In this document: piece after piece, positions 24,601 through 35,881 of the stretch | Position numbering within the stretch: the first letter of the stretch is position 1 | Layout: every line of letters starts with the position of its first letter | Assembly (NCBI RefSeq): GCF_964340395.1 | Contig: NC_135561.1 | Location: 2,969,501 to 3,033,500 of the forward strand | DNA: 64,000 nucleotides | Reading direction: 5' to 3' | DNA from: Glandiceps talaboti | Lineage: Eukaryota > Hemichordata > Enteropneusta > Spengelidae | The notes under the pieces: generated by a model | The model's database searches: none | The model's input: only the letters and a program-made list of their open reading frames with translations | What the model was told of the DNA's origin: nothing | Translations under genes and position numbers: made by a program

Positions 24601-27600
24601 GGAAATCTTAATCATATTGATCAAAGTAAACCGCACATAAATGTTTTAATCCGGAACTAAACACGCGAGTAGAAAGAATATGTCGGACGTCATTAAATAG
24701 GCCTAACGCAGTCATTAAGTCTAACATCCTTTGCCACTTCTGCGACTAATTCTGTACAAATCTGTGAAAGCCTTATTTTATACCTCAAGTTATACGATTT
24801 TCTTAGTGTACTAATGAGGAAGCTTGGAAACAGTGCCATAAATCTTTGGTGTTAAGGCTCACATCTACTTCTCTCTCTCTCTGTTTTTTTCTTTCACACA
24901 AGGAAATGAAATGTCGTAAAGAAATCGTAAAGTTGTTAATATGAACTTTGTCAATGTTTGGATGACAAACGGGAATTCATCAAACATAGGAGTGATATGT
25001 ATTTTATCAAAAATAAAACATCGCAAACGAACGTTTCTAATAATATACTTGCGTAAGTACGAATACTTACTAAAATGCACGTACAATGTACTTTACGTTT
25101 ATATCTTTGCCATGCGTAGACTCGAAGTGGGTACTTTTAACGGTCTACACCATCCTGTAGGCACGGAGCTCTCGCCAAATAATCACAAGTGATATGACCT
25201 CAATAACTTCAAATAGTTTACATATACAGGTATCCAAGACAACGTATTTTACTAGAAATATCATCAAAATTGTCTTTTAATGACAGTTTATTAGAAGAAA
25301 ACAAACAACAGCTTGGACACTTTTTTTGCTGTTCTCATGAATTTGAATCAATATTTTACAAATAACGTATCGTTTCATAAGGGGTAGACGTCGAATGTTG
25401 GATATTACTTATGTCTCACTACGGAATATCATATTATTACTGCTAAAATAAATCAAATCAGCTGTCGCCAGGAATTCAAATATGATTCTATATTAAATTA
25501 TGACGTAATATTACATATATCTAATGTACTTATTTAGAAGCAAATCGAACCGACAAAAGAGTGATAATTAATAATGATGCTGTAGTCTGCATAAAGGTTT
25601 GGTTATACAATGTATGTATGACGTTTGTGATGTTTTATGTGATATTTTGGTACCAGAATTTTATACCAAAACATTGTTCAATCATAATGACATGCGTTTT
25701 CCTCCATATCTAAATGCCTGATGAGTTATAACTAAAAAATGGTTCAATGTGTACTAGATGTCAAAATGATAGTGATAGTTCTAAATAAAACTGACATAAC
25801 CCCTGAAACGCATAAAGGTGCCTACTGTATGCCTGTAAATGACATGTTATCTGCATACTTTAGATAAACCACCGCAGCCATTGTACAAATGCGATTGTTA
25901 AACCTAAACAGCGGTTATGACGTAGTATTGGGTCATAAGGATGTACTGTCTGGATATACAATATCTAGATTGCGCTTAATTTTATATCAAATAAAATCAC
26001 TTTTAAAGCATTTTAATTCTTGTCTCGGGTCATGACCTTCACTTAATGTTTTCGGATTAAGCTGGTTATGTTTATAGAATCTTACAAATGTAAGCATCTG
26101 GGATCAGCCAGTCGGCAACATCGTTAGATATATTCTAGGCGTCGCATACGTCGAGAGTATATCAGTTGCCTTTTTAGTATATAGGGAATTTGTTTGTAGA
26201 TATATAGTGAATTTATAAATATAATTATGCTAGTCATTTCGAGCTTACCATCTGTGCCAACCCAAATAACATTTTGAATATAGTAGCGGTGTTATTGAAA
26301 GTCCAACAACCAACAACAATAATCCAGTATCAATCACACGCGTAATGCACATATGATATACACCAACATTGTACTTAGAATTTAAGTGGAGAAATAATCC
26401 ATAAGAAGTCGCCATATGTTTTAATTTAATTCTCCATATTTGCTAATATGTATATAATTTCCCAAAGAAGACAGTGTGGTCACGACTGCAGTGTTAAATT
26501 TCCATCATAATTACATGTGCAATATTAGGAATGATATGAATTGATTGATAAAAAATCACTGTTACTTCCGTACTAATAATATTCAGGATAACCCGGGGAC
26601 AAGTGATATTCCGTGCACGCCATCCTCCGGTACTGACAATGGATTCACACGCAATGAAGTGAACAATTTAATACAGTCACTAAAAGGGTCATTTCTTGCT
26701 CCCATTTCATTACTTATGATTACAATATCTCACCATGCGCAATATTTATCGAAAGCACAACTTGTTTTGTAAATAGTATGAGACATTGTGTATACACGAA
26801 AACACAAAAGATTTGCCCTTTTCTCAAACTATTGTCTTTATACGCAAATGGATTCTAAGTAATCCGTTGTCATGGTGATGTGATTAAGAAGATTATGGAT
26901 AGTAGCTTTACTGTTACATTGTTAAAACCAAGTTTGTAAAATCATAAATATTGGCAATTTGAATTTATATTTAGTGATTGACATGTATGAGGTTAATCTA
27001 CTCTGTCTGAATACGCATACCAATCACATTTTATTGATCACGTAAGATTATGAAGAAATCAGATTTTTTGGAAATCTATAACTAATATTGCTTAATGCGT
27101 TTGTTATGCTCCAAGTGACACCGAGTGACATTTTGCTACTTGTAAAAATATGCTGCTATCTCTAGATGAGCAAGTTTCACGACGTAATCGTATTACCTAT
27201 TAGCCATCGATGTTCAATAAAAAAAGTGAGTAGTGAGTTTTCGCATTTTTGCAAAACATGATAAACGAGCAGATGTTCCTTAATGTACACATAAAGTAAA
27301 GAGTCGCCTACATATTCACGCAATGCAGTAACTCAGTGGCACGCGTAAGGGTCAGCCTTAGTTGAACAACATATTAACGTGGATGGGTACAAATATATAG
27401 TAATGCCCTAAGCTTGCCTTTGAAAAATGGTAAATATTAACGGACTTAATTAGATTGGTCATGAAGGCTTGAAGCTATGTTCTTAAAAAATAAACAAATT
27501 GTGTAATGGTTATATATACGCAGTTAAGTCAGTCACACAAGCAGAGACACATATGCACCCCATATACAGTCGTGCATACAAAACAGACATGTATGTATGT

Positions 27601-30600
27601 ATGTATGTATGTATGTATGTATGTATGTATGTATGTATGTATGTGTGTGTATGTACGTATGTATGTATGTATGTATGTATGTATGTATGTATGTATGTAT
27701 GCATGTATGTGTGTGTATGTATGTATGTATGTATGTATGTATGTATGTTTGTATGTATGTATGTATGTATGTATGTATGTATGTATGTATGTATGTATGT
27801 ATGTATGTATGTATGTATGTCATGTAAATTCATGTTTGCATAACTGTACATCATCGTCGCATTGCTTTATGAAATGGTGATCGACTGCATTTCTGCAGTG
27901 CCATAAATCACATATATTGTTGGTCATGTTTACAAGATGATGACGTCAGCGATACACCCACGGCACAGTCAGTGATTTAATTTCCAGAAATCATCACCAA
28001 TGGAGTTTTCTTGAATGAATTCATAATTGAGTATATATGCATACTGTTATGATATTTTCATAACATATCAACGTTGTTCCTTAACTCTCCACATACTAGT
28101 ATAAAAGGCCACAATTGCCGTATAATTTGTTTTAAGTTCACTACCTCTCTATAGTATCCAATGTGGTCACCTATTAAAGCTCACTTTCCTCTCTCCGTCA
28201 CTTCCCATTACACTCAATCTTGTAAAAATAGACAATTTTTCGGTGTACTTTTATATCTTATATTAATTTTAATATTAATATTAATACGGTTGTACACACA
28301 AACGACACACATATATCTACCCACCCATACATTTGCGCTGAGCTGAAGTCACTGTCACAGTGATAAAATAATGTTTAACTTTTTCCCTAAAAGAGTATAA
28401 TCTAAGATAAGTGCGTTTCTGTTTTACACCTGCTAACAATCGAACATTGCATGAGCAACAGCATCGTTAACTGACAACCTACACCATACTGCCTTTGCGG
28501 GCAAATACGTTGCAAGTCAGAGTCAGTGAGCCTTTCCAGAATGCCGTACCGTTAAATGGGTGTTATGGGATGCCTACGTCAGTCAAACTAACGAAACGCT
28601 ATTCATCAAACTGATATAAAGCTTGGCAACCTCCGAGATATATCACGATATTTTTCAAACCAAGTGTTTATGACGGTATGAATTCCAAGCGCTCAGTGGG
28701 CTTGGTACAACAGATTTGATTTGATCATGTGTCTAGTAGATAATTTACAGCTTTGTTTAGTAGTCTGACCATGGGATCAGTTCCTATCACCAATAGCTTT
28801 GATGATAATCGTGGCTAATTTATTACTTCCAGGTGGGAGATTAAATGTCTTACTTTGCTAATCCTTTTATAAATTTTCACGATGCGAGTTTGTCCGTAAA
28901 AAAGTGTGGAGGTAAATATTAGACGAACGTTGATGAGATTGTCTTTAGGTCCTTCCTCCTTATATCACTGTCTTGTGAGAAAGACTGGCAGAGTTTAGTT
29001 ATGATAAGTAGTGAGGCATGCTTCAATCACGTGATGTTCAAATGGTTTGATAAACAGACGTCGTTAATGTGAAAACATTCCTGTCATTGATTCATCATTT
29101 TCAAAGTTTGAAGGCTAAAATGATGGTAATTTTAATAGTCTTTAAAAAAAGAAATATATGAAGATGCTATGGACAATTTTAGATGCATCAAGAAAAGATG
29201 CCGACACAGTAGTCGCGAAAGTCTTTTCTAAATAAGTCGTAAAAACGAATGCAAAATGGAGACAAATATGGTTATCATTTCCATGAATGTATTGGAGAGT
29301 TTGTGCAGAGTAAAATAACCTAGGGGGAGGCGCCCTCACTCATCATGAAATGCATAACAGGTTAAGTACTCCGATATAATCAATCATGCAAATGTTTCGG
29401 TCAACACCCTGTCTTGCTGATAGTTGATGGTATATATCACAGTCCTCTCTAATCAACCAAGCGTGTCTTACTACTGTTTGGTCTCCATTTCATTAATATA
29501 GCTGTCTATTTGCATACATGCTCGTGCATGAGTTTGAAACAAAACAGAGTTTTATTGATCGTCAGACATTTATGGTACTTCGAGCAAGACAGGTTTATGT
29601 TGACATATCGGACAGTAAATGTTATGGCGTCACGATCTACAGACCAACTTACCAACGTTTTCATAGTGTTACAGATATGTGTAACGAAAACAAAAACTGT
29701 TTTAGGGCTTCATATCAATACGTTCACATTTTAATCATTTTTTAAACCAGACGAACTGAAAAGAAAGGTATTTGTCTACGTGTAACAAATGGGAAATATA
29801 TTGAGATTGATTGAGTGGGTGGGTGGGTGGGTGGGTGGGTGGTATGGGGAATGGATGGATGGATGGATGGATGGATGGATGGGTGGATGGATGGTGGGAG
29901 GGTGGGTTGGATGGGTGGATGGATGGATGGGTGGATGGATGGATGGATGGATGGATGGATCAGTGGCTGTATTAATTAATGAATTTATCATAGCTTGTCT
30001 TGAATGGATGGACGCGGAGGGAGGGAGGAAAGTGGGGAGAGCGTGAAGTCTAGGGTGGGGATAATGAATAGATAGGTGGCGGCAGGTGAATGAATGGGTT
30101 ATTGGCTTGTCTGTCTGACGATAAGTACGATTATTTGATCTATCACCTGTGTTTCGGTTTGCATAAATCTCCATAACCAGTGATCAAAAAACAACGAAAA
30201 TGGTTCCATTAAATAGATGTCAGTACTAGTGATAGTATCCATGAAGTGTAATCGAGCGAGAGATGAAACTGGTACTGACAACGGGGGAAAATGAGAGGAG
30301 AGAAGTCTCAGTGTAATCTATCTGTCGCCTTAGTTTCATATATGCATTCATGTATACATTAGGTGTTCTGACCTCCTGTGGCAAAGATAAGATTCGTTAT
30401 GAAAAGTGTCTTGCACACAAAGTACAAATAAACATGCGAAATATAAGCTCCAATCTGCATCCACAGGCAACTACAGCTCCTGTACGTGTCAAACTAAACT
30501 ATTAACTTTTGCAATTGTCTATTTTCAGATGCATATACGGTAGACGACATTATAGTGAAATGGAGCAGTGCAGGGGTCGAAGTGAAGAAAGATGTAATGC

Positions 30601-33600
30601 TTCCTCAGTACAGTCTGTCTAGCTGGAAAATAACAGACGGATTCGAAAAATTAGTATCAGGTCAGAACTTACAATAGTACAGCGTTGATTTAGTTTTTTG
30701 ACAGAACAATTGAACAGAAAATTGTACAATGATAGATCGCGTACCAGAATGAATTAAAATGAATGGTTAAGCATTTTAAATGTATTAGACCCATGTGAAT
30801 ATTTCAAACACATAGGATACATTTTAAAGACTGCTCAATGACTCTCGAGGGTTTCTTTAAAGGTAATCTACAGGAACATCTCCCATGAAAATTAAAAGAC
30901 CGAATTTTGTGCATTATAATCATTATAATTCGGTTACGTCATTTTCAAAGCTGTGAACTGAGGGTCGAGGAAATGTGGGTTTATTCACAGAAAAGACGGG
31001 GGTCTTTCAAACAGTTTTGCAAAAAAACATTTATTAATCAAAATAAATTGAACTTCTAACGTAATTTGCAATATAATCCGTAATCTTTTCAAAGAAGCAA
31101 CACGGCAATCCAATGAAGACACGTACACGACAGTAAGAAGAGACATTTACATTTTAAGTGTTGGTTAGGGTGTCTGCTTATCATTTTATCTGTATGTGGT
31201 TAGGGTGTCTGCTTATCATGCAATCTATACGTAATCTAGACTTTGCCTTGAATCTCTTATATTGAAATACAACATGTGCAATCTTTAAGAAGGGTTTTCT
31301 TTCATTTGATTTCATGCCAGCCTTATATAGCACCTAAATGTTATAATGCAAAACAAACCATTCAAATAAATATCAACTATTTTGCTTTTAGTTAGAAGTT
31401 ATGGTGTTCGATTGACCCTTATCGTTTTAGCGTTTGCCTTTCATAGAAAGCTCCTGAATCTCATAAGGATTCCTATCAATGTACAACACGTATCGGCAAT
31501 AACACCGGTCAACAGCAATAAACCTTTTTTGAACTGACAGTTGCAAGTGATCTTTATTAGGTTTTGCCTTACAACTCATGCAATTTGAGACTGGCCTTAA
31601 CAATGACAAAGTCGAAGTATTGACAACTTGATATACTATCTTGTCACAAAAAAACAGACGTTACTTTTCCAACCAACCAACCAACCAACCAACCAACCAA
31701 CCGATACAAATGACATGTAAACCACGATTCAAATTTAACATCCCTGTAGGAAATGCCAAATCAATGCGGTCATTCAGTCAGTAAATAGTGCAGTTCGCAC
31801 TGTAACTGCTTACCATGGAAAGTCACACGAGACGTATAAGTATGCATTCAAAGCTACAGAACTTTAGTACAGCGGCAAACTCGCCACAACTCTTGGCCGT
31901 GTTTAAGAAGATGTAGGCCCATGTGCTTTCTTATACATTACTTAAGCTGCGACAACAGCTTTGTGTAGAATAATTGCAACTCCACTATGACATGTAATCA
32001 TTACACTTACCAAGATCACCTATTGTATTGCAGAATACCACAACAACAAATTTCTTTTTTGAGAATAAATTGACAGACGGCCTGTATTTTCGTCCTTTTC
32101 AGTTACATCACTACCTCCTATTTAAATTGGTGAATCAAACAGGAATACCATGAATAACCCATTCATATATTTCTAAAAAGTCAAAAGCCTCGAGAAATTG
32201 AGGATTTGCACAAATTACAGTAATACTGAGTTACGCTGATCCGGAAAAGTGACTTAACCTCCTCTCTGGAGAAAACGTAAGGCGCCCTCTTGAGACGAGA
32301 CACTATTTTGTATCGACTTAGCATTATAAAATTTGACATGTAGTCAGGCTTCTATCAGTGACAATGGTACAGGAAACTTTGTAAATTTCACAAATGAAAT
32401 ATTTAGCTTTTTGTATTTTTTGTTCATTTTCCCCTATGTTCTTGATTTTTCACTCGTTCAGGTAACTACAGTGTAATCACGGTATCGTTCATGCTCAAAA
32501 GACAACTGGGATTCTACCTGTTGCAAATTTATATCCCTAGCTCAGCTCTCGTTATAATAGCGTGGCTTACACTTTGGATCGATGCATCTACGTCCTCACC
32601 AGCCAGGGCATCACTTGGTATTACAACAATCTTAGCACTGGTTACACAGTCTAGTTGGCTTCGAAGTGAAATACCTAAAGTTGCCTATGTCACCGTAAGT
32701 TGTCCTCATTATATAACGTCAAATCTGCTATACATGCACTTGAATGTAAACTGACTTTCTTATTCGCCAATAATTAATGACAATAATATTAGTGACTAAT
32801 AATCAATACGGAAAATATGAGACTACTTAAGAATTTTGTCAGTGCTAATTTTTCGACATTTAGTGACAATATCCTCATATTTTTCTCAAACAGTGTATCA
32901 GAGTTCTCAAGCACGTACTTGTACGTTTACCGCCAGATCTGACAGTGCTTAGTAGGAACTGTGTTGCAGTTCATACTTGTAGAACTAAAATAAAATCACG
33001 ACCAATTGACAAATACACGCTGTGTCCCGTCATCAAAATGGATGGTGCATTGAAACACTCCAAGCTGAATTTTTCGTGCATTTAATTTAAGACAGTCACT
33101 TAGATGTGTCTGTCAGATTCTGTCTTTAGATTAAATCAAATGTGCGTTTTTTGTATTTTTTCGAGCACATAATGTAGTATAAAATAATAGTATGGTGTAT
33201 CACATATATATATATACACATAACTTTCCACTGCGGTTTTATTAATAATACCATGCCAGGAACCATACCCAAATATTTCTCGGAGACTGAGCTCCTCTGA
33301 TCTTCATCGGTGAATCTCTAGAATAAACAAGTTCTGTCACACTTTGTCTTCAGCATATAAAGTGTGACAGAACTGGAGACCCACTGATGAGGAGGAACTC
33401 AGTCTTTTCGAAATATTTGGATGGGAATTGTATAGTTTACGATCGCTCTTGGTTAAAAATAATCAATACGAAGAATATGGAATAGAAACGATAACGTTAT
33501 TAATGATATTCACTTAGTAGTGATATGCCAGCAAGCAACTGCATCAATGTGAAGCAGTATAACGTTATTAATGTTATTCACTTAGTAGTGATATGCCAGC

Positions 33601-35881
33601 AATGTGAAGCAGTATAACGTTAGCTTGGAAAGGAATTCACTCTATTTTCATGTCACTTTATTTTCACAGGCTCTCGACGTTTGGCTTGTCACGTGCCAAC
33701 TAGTGGTTTTCCTGATTCTACTTCAATTTACATTCATCTATTTTCTGAATAAACTTAGCGGTAGAAGGGCTCCTGGTGGTCAATCCTCGAAGAAACAAAG
33801 ATACGAGGTGAGTTGCCCGATTCTGACCTCATTCCAATTATTAATCCTGGCAACTGCATCAAGTGTACTCACTTTTTTTCTCTCATTTGTTTTTATCTGA
33901 AATTAAAACAGTTTTCCCGTAAGGACCGTCTGATTAATCGCTATATCAAGTTCGAAGGGCATTTCGATACACACATGTATATACTTCTAAATTACTCTCA
34001 ACTACACAATATAGCGAGAGATCAACAACCTACAAATGACCCTTGGCAACGTTTTCTATAGATAAGGTTTCATTTCTAGGGTTACAGAAACGGATTATTA
34101 GGTATAGTTCATTGTATTATTAAACCCAAATTTCTTCCTAGAAAAGTAAACGCTACATTATGGCTGCCCTAGGTCCAAATCAATCGCAGTTGTTGTTGAC
34201 AGGTAGTCGAGCCATCATTGATCTTAATTGACACGAGGATTGCTTTCCTTTCAAACGTGTCAGTAAATGGGTATTTTTACAGTAAGAATAATCGTCATGT
34301 GCATAAAAATAACACACAAGTGGGACTTGATGATCACCGCAGTGTCATTCCTTAACAAGGAGGACGATGTTTCACCAGGGAAATGACGCCAATCCTGTTA
34401 AACAACACATACTTCTCTACTGTTTATACCACTCAATCAAATGAAAGTAATGTCTGCAAAATGTAAAACTTGAATTTCTGTTGGCTTGTGTACGTTTTTT
34501 ATAACGATTTACGCCACTGCATATTTAAGAACCAATTGAGGTACCATATTTCAAGCGCAACTTTTAATGAAATACTAGTTTATTGTAACTGAGACTAAAA
34601 CGTTCTTGACAACACATGAATAACCGAGTACCTTCCATCGCCATGGTGGCTGTCTGTACGTGTTTGTGATTAGCTTTGTCTCTCAATGTATGTATGCACA
34701 TGTATGTATGTATGTATGTATGTATGTATGTATGTATGTATGTATGTATGTTTGTATGTATGTATGTATGTATGTATGTATGTATGTATGTATGCATGTA
34801 TGTATGTATGTATGTACTAGGTAGGTCGGTAGGCAAGTACTGATTGATGGATGAATGCGTGGATGCGTGCATACATGCATTTATGTTTGTATGTCTGTAT
34901 TTCCGTCTGTCTATATCATGTGTGTATAAAAGTGTATGGAAACTGATACCGTCTAACAATCATTATAGTCGTACACAAATATATCGGGAGATTGACCTAC
35001 TTCATACAGTCTTGTATTTATTTCAAAATGTATCAGATATTTTGCGACATGATACTGAAGGTGCTTTGATTTTCAATAAAACAAAAACAAAACTAGTCAT
35101 AATAAAAATGTCATAACATTTGTATAAAGTCTGTTTCATAAATTAAAAAGGTTCTATGGATTAGAATTGGGTATTTATTTTGGATATTTAATTGATGCTT
35201 GAAAAAACAATGCGAAATAACATATACCAAGTCCTTGTTTGTAATTTAGATAAATCGCGAAACATTTTTAAAATGTGTAAAATGTTTGTTATTTTACGTA
35301 CAATAACAAAGTTTTTACACTTTTTGCATCTTATTACAATAAATTGTAATAAGATGCAAAATCATATGACCACTTTAAGACGATTAATAAATGTAATGTC
35401 TACAGAATTTAAAATTAGATATTCTATGTCATGTGCCTCAATTCAAAAACTTTATTAATGTTCAATATTTCGGTCATGCCCGAAACGAAAATTTTCGCCA
35501 GTAAAGCCTCAAAGATGTTTGAATAATTGTATACCCTGTGACTTAATATGACCCGTCTTGGTCGTTATACAGGTACTGGACAAGTTTGGAGCAGCGGAAT
35601 CTAATATTGATGTGCATCCTCCAGACCCTTTTGAAGAGGCACGTGGTGTGATGCGTCGGAATGGCAACCCACTTCAGCAACCAAAGACTGAAGAAACCTC
35701 ATTTAGACGAAACACAACAAAGAAGACTATCCTTTATTCTAAAATAGCACACCAGACAGACAAACACTGTCGTGTTATCTTCATGGCTCTGTTTTTAATA
35801 TTTAACATAGTTTATTGGACAACTTACACAATCGGCTGGACAAATGCAACAGAGGACAATAATTTCGATAACCAAGATTAG
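19579..35881 (+). CDS. Cys-loop ligand-gated chloride channel subunit (GABA-A/glycine receptor-like), gene 1, 5' incomplete
   Basis: Seven exons join in one frame: 19579-19646, 21731-21951, 23025-23107, 30529-30660, 32462-32694, 33670-33807 and 35573-35881, all with AG acceptors and GT donors. The joined part gives 393 residues and a TAG stop. Residue numbers in all gene 1 entries count from the first whole codon of the first listed exon. Seen in order: N-terminal beta strands ending SETDM, loop A WVPDTFF (59-65), a Cys-loop with 13 residues between C103 and C117, M1 (184-207), M2 with PAR (214-216), M3 (about 247-270), a short cytoplasmic loop, and M4 (about 357-379). Family knowledge: five such subunits form a plasma-membrane ligand-gated pore, and PAR at the inner end of M2 marks anion selectivity. 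The signal peptide and the YDxRxRP exon are missing upstream. Glycine-, GABA- or other ligand preference cannot be assigned. A degenerate paralogue is unlikely because no frame break is seen. Confidence 0.93.
21288..21480 (+). mobile_element. Hairpin + GTTC/GTCC tract element, copy 3, without tandem core
   Basis: GTCCCC-AAC-GGGGAC (21288-21302) is followed by a CGTT/CGTC/CGTCC tract (21319-21345), then ggccaatttcatcaaaacctgg, which matches in position the CaATTgtAATGAAATTTG block of copy 1. No ~140-bp repeats follow; trinucleotide arrays do. It is weaker than the other two copies. Confidence 0.4.
21497..21664. repeat. (GAT)n and (GAC)n trinucleotide arrays
   Basis: About 17 GAT units, a short spacer, and then GAC/GAT units to within about 67 bases of a splice acceptor. 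Open frames through them encode poly-D, poly-T or poly-R and are not genes. Confidence 0.95.
21731..21951 (+). CDS. Gene 1 exon: loop D and loop A of the extracellular domain
   Basis: Acceptor gtgatag, donor gtaagt. It encodes 73 residues plus two bases of an Arg codon. It begins [12 protein letters not shown], the loop D strand, contains the N-A-S sequon after PRLRH, the conserved loop A motif WVPDTFF, and ends KIYYSLR just before the Cys-loop exon. The position matching the agonist-binding arginine of glycine receptor alpha loop D is Q31. A (GAC)n microsatellite ends only about 67 bases before the exon. Confidence 0.93.
21952..23024 (+). other. Gene 1 intron before the Cys-loop exon
   Basis: Starts gtaagt and ends ctgcag. 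No repeat or gene recognised inside. Confidence 0.8.
23025..23107 (+). CDS. Gene 1 exon: Cys-loop
   Basis: Acceptor ctgcag, donor gtaagt. It encodes RMSITSS, the signature loop [15 protein letters not shown] with exactly 13 residues between the cysteines and the FPFD core, then KEQVSS. The Cys-loop contacts the membrane domain and couples binding to gating in this family. The phase joins correctly to the exons on both sides. Confidence 0.95.
27589..27820. repeat. (TGTA)n microsatellite, ~58 units
   Basis: Long, almost pure TATG/TGTA repeat with a few interruptions. All six frames across it give repetitive CMYV or HTYI products. Confidence 0.98.
29815..29960. repeat. (GGGT)n/(GGAT)n microsatellite
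   Basis: GTGG units change to ATGG/GATG units with GTGG interruptions. The strand is G-rich and almost free of C. Confidence 0.96.
30529..30660 (+). CDS. Gene 1 exon: loop B and loop C region
   Basis: Acceptor attttcag, donor gtcaga. With one base from the previous exon it encodes [12 protein letters not shown] (loop B, Tyr124), [11 protein letters not shown], and the start of loop C (FEKLVS). No cysteine pair is present in loop C, unlike glycine receptor alpha subunits, so this part resembles GABA-A subunits. The glutamate seen in GABA-A beta loop B is Ser122 here. Confidence 0.9.
30661..32461 (+). other. Gene 1 intron before the M1-M2 exon
   Basis: Starts gtcaga and ends gttcag. It includes a 22-bp direct repeat, ggttagggtgtctgcttatc-at, at 31163-31184 and 31199-31220, and a CCAA array at 31672-31702. 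Nothing else was recognised. Confidence 0.8.
31672..31702. repeat. (CCAA)n microsatellite
   Basis: About eight clean CCAA units. Confidence 0.95.
32462..32694 (+). CDS. Gene 1 exon: pre-M1, M1 and the M2 pore helix
   Basis: Acceptor gttcag, donor gtaagt. It encodes the end of loop C ([10 protein letters not shown], with an N-Y-S sequon), M1 ([17 protein letters not shown]), and the pore segment starting [19 protein letters not shown], followed by EIPKVAYVT. The pore has Ala -1', Arg 0', Ser 2', Thr 6' and Leu 9', where 9' Leu is the usual gate. PAR is the anion-selectivity motif of GABA and glycine receptors. Confidence 0.96.
33268..33425. repeat. Fold-back repeat, family B, in gene 1 intron
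   Basis: Outer arms around aaatatttctcggagactgag (33271-33291) and ctcagtcttttcgaaatattt (33399-33418), and a perfect 15-bp inner inverted repeat, GTTCTGTCACACTTT (33331-33345) and AAAGTGTGACAGAAC (33359-33373). A (TA)n run lies about 55 bases upstream. The right arm carries CTGATGA…CGAAAT. Confidence 0.8.
33379..33423 (+). ncRNA. Hammerhead-ribozyme-like core, family B
   Basis: CCCA, CTGATGA (33384-33390), a G…C-closed imperfect stem II with several G-U pairs, GAAAT (33410-33414) and ATTTGG. CCA can pair with TGG as a short stem I. Helix III would be only one pair, AAATATTT being a palindrome that could instead pair between two molecules. The inverted copy at 33268-33313 has a changed core (CCGATGA). 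Weaker than family A. Confidence 0.3.
33492..33614 (+). repeat. Tandem duplication of ~55-68 bp before the M3 exon
   Basis: The unit taacgttattaatg…ttcacttagtagtgatatgcc…aatgtgaagcagta occurs at 33492-33559 and again, with 13 bases fewer, at 33560-33614. It is followed by a third start, taacgtta. The second copy ends 55 bases before the exon. Confidence 0.92.
33670..33807 (+). CDS. Gene 1 exon: M3 and start of the cytoplasmic loop
   Basis: Acceptor ttcacag, donor gtgagt, phase 0 on both sides. It encodes [20 protein letters not shown] (M3; the family usually has A-I/L-D-x-W here), then a basic cytoplasmic stretch with GRR and KKQR. A tandem duplication of about 55-68 bases ends about 55 bases before the exon. 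Confidence 0.93.
34701..34816. repeat. (TGTA)n microsatellite
   Basis: About 29 units with one TTTG and one TGCA interruption. Confidence 0.97.
35322..35361. repeat. Perfect 19-bp inverted repeat with 2-base loop
   Basis: TTTTGCATCTTATTACAAT (35322-35340), loop AA, then its exact reverse complement (35343-35361). Located in the last intron of gene 1, about 210 bases before the terminal exon. Confidence 0.95.
35573..35881 (+). CDS. Gene 1 terminal exon: M3-M4 loop, M4 and stop
   Basis: Acceptor atacag, in phase 0 with the M3 exon. It encodes 102 residues and TAG. The M3-M4 loop is short (about 80 residues over both exons). It carries basic patches (RRN, RRNTTKK), the pre-M4 helix DKHCR, M4 ([18 protein letters not shown]) and an extracellular tail of about 14 residues with an N-A-T sequon. 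The N-x-x-Y-W-x-x-Y pattern in M4 is typical of GABA-A/glycine receptors. Confidence 0.93.
   Translation, partial: VLDKFGAAESNIDVHPPDPFEEARGVMRRNGNPLQQPKTEETSFRRNTTKKTILYSKIAHQTDKHCRVIFMALFLIFNIVYWTTYTIGWTNATEDNNFDNQD

Larger units (their letters stand above)
23108..30528 (+). other. Gene 1 intron of 7.4 kb after the Cys-loop exon
   Basis: Starts gtaagt and ends attttcag. It holds the TGTA array at 27589 and the GGGT/GGAT array at 29815. A purine-rich stretch lies at 23320-23560. The - strand open frame there (23175-23651) reflects composition and has no recognisable motif. No other gene was recognised. Confidence 0.75.
33808..35572 (+). other. Gene 1 last intron
   Basis: Starts gtgagt and ends atacag. 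It contains the TGTA array at 34701 and the perfect hairpin at 35322. An 88-codon frame at 35192-35458 spans the hairpin and is not supported as a gene. Confidence 0.8.

Noticed and set aside
25717-25745. CTGATGAG in gene 1 intron
   Set aside because: No GAAA follows at a usable distance.
27589-27820. Regular repeats considered as a CRISPR array
   Set aside because: Four-base units without spacers in animal DNA; a microsatellite.
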